Shown here: piece by piece, positions 15,543 to 23,521 of the stretch
Position numbering within the stretch: position 1 is the stretch's first letter
How the letters are laid out: the number at the start of each line of letters is the position of its first letter
Assembly: GCA_016125475.1 (NCBI GenBank)
Contig: WGLR01000034.1
Location: 1 to 44,484 of the forward strand
DNA length: 44,484 bases
Origin: Betaproteobacteria bacterium
Lineage (GTDB): Bacteria; Pseudomonadota; Gammaproteobacteria; Burkholderiales; Ga0077523
Direction of reading: 5' to 3'
The notes under the pieces: model-generated
What the model saw: only the letters and a program-made list of their open reading frames with translations
What the model was told of the DNA's origin: nothing
Database searches by the model: none
Made by a program: the position numbers and the translations under genes

Positions 15543-16745
15543 TCAGCCGAAACCGGATCGCGTCCGCGATGCGCTCAGGAGAACACTCTCGAGTTCGCCC
15601 ACCACACTGTCCCAGTCGCGCTTCCGTGCCGTGGCGCGCGCGCGCTCGCCGAGCGCCCGGATGCGGTCCTGTCTCGTGACGAGATCGCTCGCCAGGCGCA
15701 CGAATGTATCGGCATGGTCCACGGGCGCGAGCAGACCATCCTGTCCGTTGGTCATGATCTCCGCGGCAGCCGCGTAGTCGTAGGCGACGATCGCGAGACC
15801 GCTCGCCATGGCCTCGGTGGTCACGTTTCCGAACGTCTCCGTGAGGCTCGGGAACAGGAAGATGTCGCCGGATGCGAAGTGTGTCGCGAGGTCCGTGCCC
15901 GAGCGCAGCCCCGCGTGCACCGCGTCCGGGAAGTGCGCGCGCAGGTCTTCCCGCGCGGGGCCGTCGCCGACGACGACGAGCTTCGCGCGCGGCTCGCGCG
16001 CACGCATCGCGTCGAATGCCGCGACGAGCAGCGGCAGGTTCTTCTCGGGTGCGAGGCGTCCCACGTACAGCGCGACCGGATCGTCGGGCCGGACCCCCCA
16101 GCTCTCCCGCAGCGCGGCGCTGCGCCGGTCCGGACTGAACAGCGTCGTGTCGACCCCGCGCGAGACGACCCGGACGTTCCGGAAGCCGACCGCCGCCAGG
16201 CTCGCACGCATGGCCTCGGTCGGCACGAGGGTCGCTTCCGTGCGGTTGTGGAACTTGCGGAGGTACGCGAGGATCGGCTTCCTGAGCCAGCCCACGCCGT
16301 AGTGGCTGCTGTACGCGTGAAAGTTCGTGCGGAAATCCGAGACGACCGGGAGCCTGAGCTTCAATGCGGCCTGGAGCGCGGACCAGCCCAGCGGGCCCTC
16401 CGTCACGATGTGCACGACGTCCGGCCTGCCGAGCGACCAGAGTTTCAGCAGTGCGCGTTTCGCGGGCAGCCCCATGCGCAGGTTGGGATATTTCGGGATC
16501 GGCAGGCCGCGCGTGAGCACTTCCTGGAAGGCGTCGTTCCGCTCGGGTTCCTCGCCCTGTTCCTGGCGTGGCCGGATGAGCTGCACCGGATGGTTGCGCA
16601 GCCTGAGTCCGTCGACGAAGCGGGCCGCCGTCGTGGCGACGCCGTTGATCTCGGGCGGATAGGTCTCCGTCACCACCGCGACGCGCAGCGAGCGTTTCGG
16701 GACCGGGATCTGTTCGACGAGGATCGGCGACACGGATTCGTGCAT
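15543..16745 (-). CDS. GT4 family glycosyltransferase (Agt/MgtA-like)
   Basis: A GT-B fold glycosyltransferase of family 4, about 400 aa. The N-terminus carries RVAVVTETYPPEINGVA, the C-terminal domain carries LYVGRLAPEKNLPLLV, and the donor site has the E-x7-E motif in TETFGNVTTEAMASG. Relatives glycosylate diacylglycerol or mannolipids. With PlcP-like and DagK genes 4-6 kb away, a diacylglycerol glycosyltransferase role is plausible but not shown. The start is uncertain: the ATG at 16745 or a GTG at 16763 that overlaps a CTGTCACG box; neither has a clear ribosome binding site. Confidence 0.85.
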   Translation of the reverse strand: MHESVSPILVEQIPVPKRSLRVAVVTETYPPEINGVATTAARFVDGLRLRNHPVQLIRPRQEQGEEPERNDAFQEVLTRGLPIPKYPNLRMGLPAKRALLKLWSLGRPDVVHIVTEGPLGWSALQAALKLRLPVVSDFRTNFHAYSSHYGVGWLRKPILAYLRKFHNRTEATLVPTEAMRASLAAVGFRNVRVVSRGVDTTLFSPDRRSAALRESWGVRPDDPVALYVGRLAPEKNLPLLVAAFDAMRAREPRAKLVVVGDGPAREDLRAHFPDAVHAGLRSGTDLATHFASGDIFLFPSLTETFGNVTTEAMASGLAIVAYDYAAAAEIMTNGQDGLLAPVDHADTFVRLASDLVTRQDRIRALGERARATARKRDWDSVVGELESVLLSASRTRSGFG

Positions 16746-16756
16746 GGCGCCGAAAT

Positions 16757-16914
16757 CTGTCACGTGCCCGCTAACGCGGCGTGACAGTTCCGCGATGTTT
16801 GCGTGACAGCGATTCGGGCGTCGTGAGGAGTCCCGCGCCAGTGGGGGGCACGCCGAGGTCGCCGCGAGCCCCCGATGTCTTCAAACAGTCATCCATCCTT
16901 CGAGAAACTGTCTC
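16757..16914. promoter_or_regulatory. CTGTCAC-type boxes between divergent lipid genes
   Basis: CTGTCACG occurs at 16757-16764 on the plus strand and at 16780-16787 and 16802-16809 on the minus strand (CGTGACAG in the given sequence). The last two are exactly 22 bp apart. Nearer the rightward gene, CAGTCAT (16886-16892) and CTGTCTC (16908-16914) are also 22 bp apart. These resemble Pho-box half-sites (CTGTCAT repeated every 11 bp), but the intermediate repeat is poor. Another dimeric regulator reading the inverted pair at 16757/16780 is equally possible. Confidence 0.4.
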
Positions 16915-16934
16915 GGAAACTTCGTACCGTTGCG

Positions 16935-16963
16935 CGACACGTGTGACCGTGTCGTGTTTTTTT
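16935..16963 (+). terminator. Intrinsic-terminator structure in the leader of the DUF962 gene (possible attenuator)
   Basis: A perfect 7-bp stem CGACACG/CGTGTCG with a 6-nt loop is followed by TG and then seven T. It lies 15 nt before the start codon at 16979, on the plus strand. No gene ends there on that strand, so it cannot be an ordinary 3' terminator and may act as an attenuator. Confidence 0.7.
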
Positions 16964-16978
16964 CTTTGCGGAGAAGCG

Positions 16979-17587
16979 ATGAAAGAGTTCTTGCGTGCCC
17001 TCGAAGTCCAGCGCTGGGATGACCACCGCTACTATCACCACAGCCGCATCAACCAGTCCCTGCATTTCGTGAGCGCACTGAGTTTTCTCTGCGCGTACGC
17101 ACTGATGTTCAAGGACCCGGTGTGGTCGGCGCTCATCGGCTGGCTCGTGGCGATGACCTCCCGCCAGATGGGACATTTCTTCTTCGAGCCGAAGGGCTAC
17201 GACGTGGTGAACCAGGCCACGCACGAGCACAAGGAAGCGATCAAGGTCGGCTACAACCTGCGGCGCAAGATCGTGCTGCTCACGTTCTGGGCCGCGGCTC
17301 CGCTCGCGCTGTACCTCGATCCCACGCTGTTCGGCCTGCTCGAGGCGCACGGAGACACGTCGTCCTTCGTGCACAACGTCGGCCTGGTCTGGCTCGCCCT
17401 CGGCATCGGAGGCCTGATCTTCCGCACCGTCCACCTGTTCTTCATCAAGGACGTGCAGACGGGCCTCGTGTGGATGACGAAGATCCTCACGGACCCCTTC
17501 CACGACGTGAAGCTCTACCACAAGGCGCCGCTCTGCCTGCTGCGCGGCGAACTCATCGATCCGATGTCGCCGGCCGAACGCCACTGA
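16979..17587 (+). CDS. Mpo1-like (DUF962) integral membrane protein
   Basis: A 202-aa protein with about four hydrophobic segments. The pattern YYHHSRINQSLHFVSA near the N-terminus, followed by GHFFFEPKGYD near residue 62, resembles the DUF962/Mpo1 family, whose founding member is an iron-dependent 2-hydroxy fatty acid dioxygenase. Conserved His residues in these segments would be the metal ligands. The similarity is by eye and moderate. GGAG lies just before the ATG. The preceding intrinsic-terminator structure suggests regulated expression. It converges on the aminotransferase gene 20 nt away. Confidence 0.75.
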   Translation: MKEFLRALEVQRWDDHRYYHHSRINQSLHFVSALSFLCAYALMFKDPVWSALIGWLVAMTSRQMGHFFFEPKGYDVVNQATHEHKEAIKVGYNLRRKIVLLTFWAAAPLALYLDPTLFGLLEAHGDTSSFVHNVGLVWLALGIGGLIFRTVHLFFIKDVQTGLVWMTKILTDPFHDVKLYHKAPLCLLRGELIDPMSPAERH

Positions 17588-17607
17588 CACCGGCGTCTCG
17601 GCGAGTT

Positions 17608-19257
17608 TCAGGCGCGATGGCGAAGCATCTCGCGAAGGATGCTTCGCCGGATCGTCCTGTTGGTGAGCGACGGCGTGGACCACCACCAGCCGTCGCGCTT
17701 CATCGCCGTCGCGGCGGCCACGAAGCGATCCACGACGGTCTCGAATTCCTCGCGGGTGTAGTTGAGGGAGAAGATCAGCCGGCCCGTCCCGACCCAGCTC
17801 AGCGCGAGGCCTTCGGCGCGCAGGTAGTACTGCAGCATCCAGTTGTAGCGTCCCGGCCGGGTGTAGTACACGGTCCAGACCGACGAGAGATTGGCGACCT
17901 GCACCGGTACGCCGGCGGCCGCGAGGCGTTCGTTCATGCAGCGGGCGCGCTCGTTCCAGGTCTCGTCGAGGTTCTCGTAGAGCGCGCGCATCTCCGGCGT
18001 GTCGAGCCGCTCGAGGAAGACCTGCATCGCACACATCACGTAGGGGTGCGAATTGAACGTGCCGCGCGCGAAGCATACGTCCGCGGGGCGGTCGTCACGG
18101 AACCGCTTCATGAGGTCATGACGACCGCAGACGACCCCGACCGGAAAGCCCCCGCCGAGTGTCTTGCCGTAGGTGACCATGTCGGCCTTCACGCCGAAGT
18201 ACTCCTGCGCGCCGCCGGGCGCCAGGCGAAAACCCAGGAATACCTCGTCGAAGACGAGCACGATGCCGCGCGCGGTGCAGATCTCGCGGAGTTCCTTCAG
18301 CCAGGCCGTGTAGGCCGCCCGGTCGAAGTGGGCGCGGCGGCCACTGTCCACGAGTGCGCTGTCGCCCGGCGCGGGCGAATTCGGGTGCAGCGCCTGGAGC
18401 GGATTCACGAGCACGCACGCGATGTCGTTGCGTTTCGCGAGGACGCGCAGGGCGTCCGGGTGCATGTCCTTGAGCGTGTAGGTGTCGCGAGCCGGTGTGG
18501 GGTTGCCGACACCTGGCTGCACGTCGCCCCACCAGCCATGGTAGGCGCCGCAGAAACGCACGAGGCGGGAACGGCGGGTGTGGTAGCGCGCGAGGCGCAC
18601 GGCCTGCATCACGGCTTCGGTGCCGGACATGTGGAACGACACCTCGTCGAGCCCGGAGATCTCCCGGAGACGGCGCACGTTGTACGCGACGGCGGGATGG
18701 TAGGGGCCGAGCACGGTGCCGAGCGCGCTCGCCCGCGCGCTGCCCTCGGCCATGCAGGACTTGTAGAAGTCGTGCCCGAACACGTTCACGCCGTAGGCGC
18801 CCGTCAGGTCGTGGAAGACGTTGCCGTCGAGATCGGTCACGGTGACACCGGACGAGGACGCGACGAAGGCGCCGGCGTCGAGATGGGCGCGCACGTGGCG
18901 GCTGTACTGGAACGGGACGCGGTAGGCGCTCGTGAACTGCAGGTCCGATATGCCGTCGCGAGCCTGCGCGGTGAAACGGGCGGTTTCGGCGAAGCGGCTG
19001 CGATAGATCCCGGAAAGCCGCTCGAAGGCCGCCTTGCGCAGGTCCGCGACCGCCGGGGGAGCACCGTCGGAGTCGAAGAAGCGGTCCTCTCCGTACTCGT
19101 AGAAGGGCACCAGCTTCGCCACGGCCCGGGACATTCGTGAGTGACCGGTGAGCGAGCGGTGCTTCGCGCGAGAGAGTTCGAGTCGGCGGATGACTCTTGG
19201 AACGGCGGCCGCGACAGCGGTCGCACCGAGGGCGTACCAGGCGATTGTGTTGTCCAT
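17608..19257 (-). CDS. Membrane-anchored class III aminotransferase
   Basis: A PLP-dependent fold-type I enzyme of 549 aa, similar to glutamate-1-semialdehyde aminomutases but about 120 residues longer. The extra N-terminal part begins with one likely membrane span (about 5-22) and a charged linker. The PLP lysine is Lys365 (VTYGKTLGGGFP), and the cofactor-binding Asp is in VFDEV (337). MSGTEAV and GAYHGW are the phosphate- and ring-binding segments. A true heme-pathway HemL is normally soluble and shorter, so another amino substrate is likely. It is divergent from phosphatidylserine decarboxylase, with only 33 bp between start codons, which points to a lipid head-group role (inference). Confidence 0.85.
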   Translation of the reverse strand: MDNTIAWYALGATAVAAAVPRVIRRLELSRAKHRSLTGHSRMSRAVAKLVPFYEYGEDRFFDSDGAPPAVADLRKAAFERLSGIYRSRFAETARFTAQARDGISDLQFTSAYRVPFQYSRHVRAHLDAGAFVASSSGVTVTDLDGNVFHDLTGAYGVNVFGHDFYKSCMAEGSARASALGTVLGPYHPAVAYNVRRLREISGLDEVSFHMSGTEAVMQAVRLARYHTRRSRLVRFCGAYHGWWGDVQPGVGNPTPARDTYTLKDMHPDALRVLAKRNDIACVLVNPLQALHPNSPAPGDSALVDSGRRAHFDRAAYTAWLKELREICTARGIVLVFDEVFLGFRLAPGGAQEYFGVKADMVTYGKTLGGGFPVGVVCGRHDLMKRFRDDRPADVCFARGTFNSHPYVMCAMQVFLERLDTPEMRALYENLDETWNERARCMNERLAAAGVPVQVANLSSVWTVYYTRPGRYNWMLQYYLRAEGLALSWVGTGRLIFSLNYTREEFETVVDRFVAAATAMKRDGWWWSTPSLTNRTIRRSILREMLRHRA

Positions 19258-19290
19258 GCCCGCGATTTACGCGACTGGATTTACGGAATC

Positions 19291-20169
19291 ATGACCATCA
19301 GAAGACAAATTCGGGACATCCTCCGGAACGAGGACATCAACTTCCTGCTCACGAACCGCATTCCGCGACAGGCGCTGACGCGGTTCATGGGGTGGTTCAG
19401 CAAGATCGAACAGCCGTGGGTGCGCGATCTGTCGATCGCGGTCTGGCGGTTCTTCGGCGATCTGGATCTGTCGGAGGCCCGGAAGCAGTCGTTCCGGAGC
19501 ATGCACGACTGCTTCACGCGCGAGCTGAAGCCCGGTGCGCGGCCCGTGGACATGTCGCCGGGAATCCTCACGAGCCCGTGTGACGCGATCGTCGGCGCGT
19601 GCGGACGGATCGAGGGCGACACGCTGATCCAGGCGAAGGGATTTCCCTACACGCTGGGCGATCTCGTCCCGGACCCGGCGCTGCAGGAACTCCATCGCGA
19701 CGGTACCTACGTGACACTGCGGCTCTCGTCCGGCATGTACCACCGGTTTCACGCACCGCACGACTGCCGCGTGCGAAGCGTCCTCTACTTCTCGGGGGAC
19801 ACCTGGAACGTGAACCCCATCGCGTTGCGCCGTGTCGAGAAGCTGTTCTGCAGGAACGAGCGTGCGGTGATCCGGACGGACATCGTTCCGTCCGGGCACG
19901 TGGTCACGCTCGTTCCCGTGGCCGCGGTGCTCGTCGCGAGCATGCGCTTCCACTTCGCGGACGTGCTGCTGAACCTGCGCTACCGCGGCCCGAACCGCAT
20001 CGCGTGCGACGCGACGCTCGCACGCGGGGAGGAGATGGGCTGGTTCGAGCACGGTTCGACGATCATCGTCTTCGCGCAGAAGGGAGCCGGTCTCTGCGAC
20101 GGTGTGCGGGAGGGCGGGACCGTCCGGATGGGGCGGCCGCTCATGACGTTGCCGCCCGCGTCGTCGTAG
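19291..20169 (+). CDS. psd: Phosphatidylserine decarboxylase family protein (proenzyme)
   Basis: A 292-aa prokaryotic phosphatidylserine decarboxylase-type protein. Such enzymes self-cleave at a G-S bond to create a pyruvoyl group; here the site reads FEHGST with Ser256, where E. coli has LGST. The SGMYHRFHAPHD segment, containing the conserved His, supports the family. It makes phosphatidylethanolamine, or acts on a related serine lipid, at the inner membrane. The ATG at 19291 follows TACGGAATC, a weak ribosome site. The closely divergent aminotransferase suggests shared control. Confidence 0.88.
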   Translation: MTIRRQIRDILRNEDINFLLTNRIPRQALTRFMGWFSKIEQPWVRDLSIAVWRFFGDLDLSEARKQSFRSMHDCFTRELKPGARPVDMSPGILTSPCDAIVGACGRIEGDTLIQAKGFPYTLGDLVPDPALQELHRDGTYVTLRLSSGMYHRFHAPHDCRVRSVLYFSGDTWNVNPIALRRVEKLFCRNERAVIRTDIVPSGHVVTLVPVAAVLVASMRFHFADVLLNLRYRGPNRIACDATLARGEEMGWFEHGSTIIVFAQKGAGLCDGVREGGTVRMGRPLMTLPPASS

Positions 20170-20565
20170 CCGCGGCCGCGCGTGCCTTTCGCGGTCGGAT
20201 ACGCCGATGCTGCTCGACGAGAAGACACGGCTTCGGGGCGGTTTCGACGCCGAGGACCGCACGGGCAACCGTCACTTCTTTCCACTGCCTTCCCTCTCGA
20301 TCGGTGCAGTCGTCGTGCCGGCGACGGCTTCGCGCTCGGCCGTCGAGATCTCGGCGGCGGCGGTCGATGCCAGGCACCAGGCCAAACGCCTCGCGGGCAA
20401 CAGTCTCTTCATCGAACGACGACGTCTGCCGGGGGGGTGACGTCGCCGACGCAGGGTGGATCACCGGCCACGTGTTCACCCGGGGCACGACCGGAGCAGT
20501 CGGGATCGACGGCCTCCGCAGTCGTGCGCCTGCGAACCGGGCGGACGGGCCCGGCGTTCACGAAA
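20170..20565. other. Intergenic stretch without a supported gene
   Basis: About 400 bp between the decarboxylase stop and the next candidate regulatory site. Frames of 77-115 aa exist on both strands but lack family motifs and good start sites. I see no RNA gene or strong terminator here. Confidence 0.5.
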
Positions 20566-20583
20566 CTGTTACGTGCCTGCAAC
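20566..20583 (+). promoter_or_regulatory. Candidate Pho-box-like direct repeat
   Basis: CTGTTAC-GTGC-CTGCAAC: two 7-bp units with an 11-bp period, as in PhoB sites (CTGTCAT-N4-CTGTCAT), with two or three mismatches. It lies about 58 bp before the start of the PlcP-like gene. A similar spacing pattern near the glycosyltransferase gene raises its interest, but it could be chance. Confidence 0.35.
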
Positions 20584-20640
20584 ACGCATGACGTCCCCGG
20601 CTGCGAAGCTTCCGCCTGCATACCCAGAACGACAGCACCC

Positions 20641-21462
20641 TTGGACAAAGAGTCACTGCCGCATTATCGATTCCGATCCATCTGGATCTCGGACGTGCAC
20701 CTTGGCACCCCGACGTGCCAGGCGGTGCACCTGCTGGACTTCCTGAAGCACACGGAATCGACCTACCTGTATCTGGTGGGGGACATCATCGATGGCTGGC
20801 AGCTGCGTCGTCGGTGGTACTGGCCGCAGGCCCACAACGACGTCGTCCAGAAGGTGCTGCGCAAGGCGCGCAAGGGCACACACGTCACGTACGTCGCCGG
20901 CAACCACGACGAGGTCATGCGCCACTTCCTCGGCCTCGCGTTCGGGGGAATCGACGTTCGTGACGAGGTGGAGCACGTCTGCGCGAACGGGCGCCGCTTC
21001 CTCGTCATCCACGGCGACCTGTTCGACGCCGTCGTCCAGCGTGCGAAATGGCTCGCGTTCGTGGGCGATCAGCTCTACCTGTTCACGCTCAAGCTCAACC
21101 AGTGGCTGAACGGTCTGCGGGGAAAGATGGGGCTGCCCTACTGGTCCCTGTCGCAGTTCCTGAAGCACAAGGTCAAGAACGCCGTGAGCTACATCTCGGA
21201 CTTCGAGGCCGCGGTCGCGCACGAGGCCAGGCGGCGTGCGTTCGCGGGCGTCGTCTGCGGCCACATCCACAAGGCCGAGATGCGCGACATCGACGGCATT
21301 CTCTACTGCAACGACGGCGACTGGGTCGAGAGCCTGACCGCGCTCGTGGAACTCGAGTCGGGGGAACTGCGCATCATCGACTGGAAGGCGATCGAGGCGC
21401 TGCGGGAGGGGTACCATCCGCCCCTCGACGGTGTGCCGATCGCGCACGCGGTCGCCGACTGA
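20641..21462 (+). CDS. PlcP/LpxH-like metallophosphoesterase
   Basis: A calcineurin-like phosphoesterase of about 273 aa. The di-metal motifs are all visible: ISDVHLG (D-x-H), LVGDIIDGW (GD--D), GNHDE, VIHGD and CGHIHK. It is usually annotated UDP-2,3-diacylglucosamine diphosphatase. The WISDVHLGT-CQA start and YWPQAHNDVVQK-LRKAR-GT block are those of the PlcP branch, which removes phospho head groups from phospholipids to give diacylglycerol. No ATG is available before the first metal motif, so a TTG at 20641 is the likely start; no strong ribosome site is seen. DagK follows 108 nt downstream and could recycle the diacylglycerol. Confidence 0.85.
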   Translation: MDKESLPHYRFRSIWISDVHLGTPTCQAVHLLDFLKHTESTYLYLVGDIIDGWQLRRRWYWPQAHNDVVQKVLRKARKGTHVTYVAGNHDEVMRHFLGLAFGGIDVRDEVEHVCANGRRFLVIHGDLFDAVVQRAKWLAFVGDQLYLFTLKLNQWLNGLRGKMGLPYWSLSQFLKHKVKNAVSYISDFEAAVAHEARRRAFAGVVCGHIHKAEMRDIDGILYCNDGDWVESLTALVELESGELRIIDWKAIEALREGYHPPLDGVPIAHAVAD

Positions 21463-21570
21463 TCACCGACCCCGTGCGGTGCCGGCCTGCGCAGGACAGG
21501 GTGTCCGTGCGACAGCGATCCTTCCGCTAGGCCCGCACGCGGGCACAGAGACTTGGAGACGATCCCGTCC

Positions 21571-21978
21571 ATGCATCGTGACAAGGAACCGGGCACGCCT
21601 GCGGAAAGCCCGTTCAAGGGCAAGACCGGCGTGGCGCGCATCGTCCAGGCATTCTTCAATTCGCTCGCGGGCATCGCCGACGCGTGGCGCCACGAGAGCG
21701 CGTTCCGGCAGGAAGTCGCGCTCGCGGCCGTGCTGCTCCCCGTCGCCGCGGTCGTGCCTGTCACGCCGGCCGAGCGCGGCCTGCTCGTCGTGACGGTGTT
21801 CCTCGTGATCATCGTCGAACTGCTCAATTCGGGCGTGGAGGCCGCGATCGACCGGATCGGTCTGGACCGGAACGTGTTGTCCAAGCGTGCGAAGGATCTC
21901 GGCAGCGCTGCCGTGCTCGTGGCGCTGATCCAGCTCGTCACCGTCTGGCTCGTCGTGCTCGTGCCGCACGGCGTCTGA
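21571..21978 (+). CDS. dgkA: Diacylglycerol kinase (prokaryotic, DgkA type)
   Basis: A small 135-aa membrane kinase that phosphorylates diacylglycerol to phosphatidic acid. Three hydrophobic spans and the conserved FNSLAGI-DAWRHE-AFRQE and VELLNSGVEAAIDRI-L blocks mark the family; the Glu and Asn residues in these blocks form the catalytic and metal site. The ATG at 21571 has GGAG upstream at long spacing; a TTG at 21553 is an alternative. Its place just after the PlcP-like gene suggests a shared diacylglycerol pool. Confidence 0.92.
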   Translation: MHRDKEPGTPAESPFKGKTGVARIVQAFFNSLAGIADAWRHESAFRQEVALAAVLLPVAAVVPVTPAERGLLVVTVFLVIIVELLNSGVEAAIDRIGLDRNVLSKRAKDLGSAAVLVALIQLVTVWLVVLVPHGV

Positions 21979-22042
21979 CGGGCCGGTTGCACATTGCCCA
22001 CGCACATTCGTTGCGTCGAAACAACATCAACAGCGTTTTATA

Positions 22043-22069
22043 CGCCATTGATTCATTGAAATAATGGCG
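22043..22069. promoter_or_regulatory. AT-rich inverted repeat CGCCATT-N13-AATGGCG
   Basis: Perfect 7-bp arms surround an AT-rich 13-bp spacer in an unusually AT-rich patch upstream of a 54-aa gene. It could be an operator for a dimeric regulator, or a stem beyond the dgkA stop. No T-run follows, so a terminator is less likely. Confidence 0.45.
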
Positions 22070-22214
22070 CGGGTTTGACCCGATGTGTCGCCAAATTCAC
22101 ACATTGCGGGGCGTCCGCGGCGTCCTGTAGATTTCCTCAAAAGGATCCAATGCCACCGGCAAAGACCCGGGGCGCATGCGTTACGAGTCGGGGGAAGGCA
22201 CAAGGAGGCCACGC

Positions 22215-22379
22215 ATGGACCTGATTCGAGAGACCCTCACGAAGGCGGAACTGTTTCTTCTGGCGCTCGGCGCCGTTTTCCTCGCGCTGTACCTGAGCCC
22301 CGCGGAAGCGCACGGCGTCACGCCATCCGTGGCGGGTGTCGCACAGGCGCAGGTCACCGGACTTCCTCCCGGAGACTAG
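22215..22379 (+). CDS. Small single-span membrane protein, 54 aa, unknown
   Basis: Not recognised. GGAGG lies 6 nt before the ATG, an excellent ribosome site. The product has a charged amphipathic start (MDLIRETLTKAE), one hydrophobic stretch (about 13-30) and a short tail, rich in Ala/Gly/Val, ending GLPPGD. The leader of about 145 nt after the inverted repeat at 22043-22069 is not explained by any gene. A cleaved secreted peptide is possible (LSPAEAHG could be a signal-peptidase site). Confidence 0.65.
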   Translation: MDLIRETLTKAELFLLALGAVFLALYLSPAEAHGVTPSVAGVAQAQVTGLPPGD

Positions 22380-22533
22380 AGCCGGTGCACGCGGGCGGGG
22401 TTCGGTGCCCCGCTCCGCCACCAGGAATGCGGCGTGTCCGTGACCTCGCGGTCTCGCGCCGCGTGACCGCCGGCTCCGGCAGAAACGCAACACCGCAAGC
22501 CTGACCCCTGCCTGCGCGGTGATCCCGGTGGGG

Positions 22534-23385
22534 TCACGCGTCGGGCTTGCCGCCCGGCCATACCGGGCTCTGCGCGAGTTGCGGCCACGCGATCGGACCG
22601 CGACAGGCCTCGGCCGCGCGGGCGGCGGGCATGGTCACGTCCCACTGCGCGGCGACGTAGCGATTGCCCGTGACGTCGTTGGCCTCGTCCGAGCAGAGCC
22701 AGACGATCGGAGGGGCCATCACCGATGCGGGGATCAGGTCCTCGCGCCGGAAGCCCGATTCCTCGGGCACGAGGGGCGTGTCGGCCGGACCGCCCGGCAC
22801 GACCACGTTCACCGTGATGCCGGTGCCCTCGAACTCCTTCGCGTGGCCGGCCGACATGGCCTCGAGGCCCGCCTTCGTGGGACCGTAGGGGTGGAAGCTG
22901 CCGCGCAGCATCGTGAAGAAGCTCGTCGTCACGTTGACGATGCGTCCCCAGCGCTGCGCGAGCAGGTGGGGGACCGCGGCGTGCGTGAGCTGCCAGGCAC
23001 CCGTGAAGTTGACCGCGACGAAGCGCGACCACGTGTCGGGCGAGATCTCCGCGATCCCGATCGGGTTCACCATGTGGTCCTTCCGGATGACACCCATGCC
23101 GACCGCCGCGTTGTTCACGAGGACGTGCAGCCCGCCGAGGCTGCGGATCGTCGTGTCGACGGCCCGTTCGCACTGCGCGTAGTCCGCGATGTCCGCGTGG
23201 ATCGTCAGCAGCCTGTCGCCGGCGCCTTCCATGGCCGGGCGCATCGCACTGAGTCCGACGTCGTCCACGTCGAGCGCGGCGACGCGTGCCCCCTGCGCGA
23301 GCAGGCCCTGCACGATCACGCGACCGAATCCGCCGGCCGCACCGGTCACGATCGCGACCCTGTCCTTCAACATTCCTTCCGTCAT
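22534..23385 (-). CDS. SDR family oxidoreductase
   Basis: A 283-aa short-chain dehydrogenase/reductase with TGAAGGFG (nucleotide binding), LVNNAAVG, a Ser-containing VTTSFF segment and YGPTK (catalytic Tyr and Lys). The start at 23385 has GGGGGAG 6 nt upstream. The C-terminal tail after residue 245 (WDVTMPAARA...WPQLAQSPVWPGGKPDA) is longer than usual and may shape a larger substrate pocket. The gene stands alone, with no neighbours on its strand close enough to form an operon. The substrate is unknown. Confidence 0.85.
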   Translation of the reverse strand: MTEGMLKDRVAIVTGAAGGFGRVIVQGLLAQGARVAALDVDDVGLSAMRPAMEGAGDRLLTIHADIADYAQCERAVDTTIRSLGGLHVLVNNAAVGMGVIRKDHMVNPIGIAEISPDTWSRFVAVNFTGAWQLTHAAVPHLLAQRWGRIVNVTTSFFTMLRGSFHPYGPTKAGLEAMSAGHAKEFEGTGITVNVVVPGGPADTPLVPEESGFRREDLIPASVMAPPIVWLCSDEANDVTGNRYVAAQWDVTMPAARAAEACRGPIAWPQLAQSPVWPGGKPDA

Positions 23386-23521
23386 CGTGTTCTCCCCCGA
23401 TCCCCGTCGTGAACGCGTCGGCCACGGGCCGGACTCGTCACCGACGTGGTCACGATGCTAGGGCATTTGGGTCGGGAGGGCGAGGAGAGGGGTGCGGAAG
23501 GGCGCGGGAATCGGGCTGCGC

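Noticed and set aside
14880-15780. Overlapping frames of 120-200 aa in the 188-bp repeats
   Set aside because: They exist in several phases and both strands, follow the repeat period and lack ribosome sites; they are repeat artefacts.
20182-20640. N-terminal extension of the PlcP-like protein in the open frame upstream of 20641
   Set aside because: The extension has no family similarity and would cover the candidate regulatory site; the metal motif begins soon after the TTG at 20641.
22140-22200. Possible c-di-GMP (GEMM-I) riboswitch because of ACCGGCAAAG
   Set aside because: The second conserved block (GGGACGCAAAGCC) and the intervening hairpin are absent, so the class is not supported.
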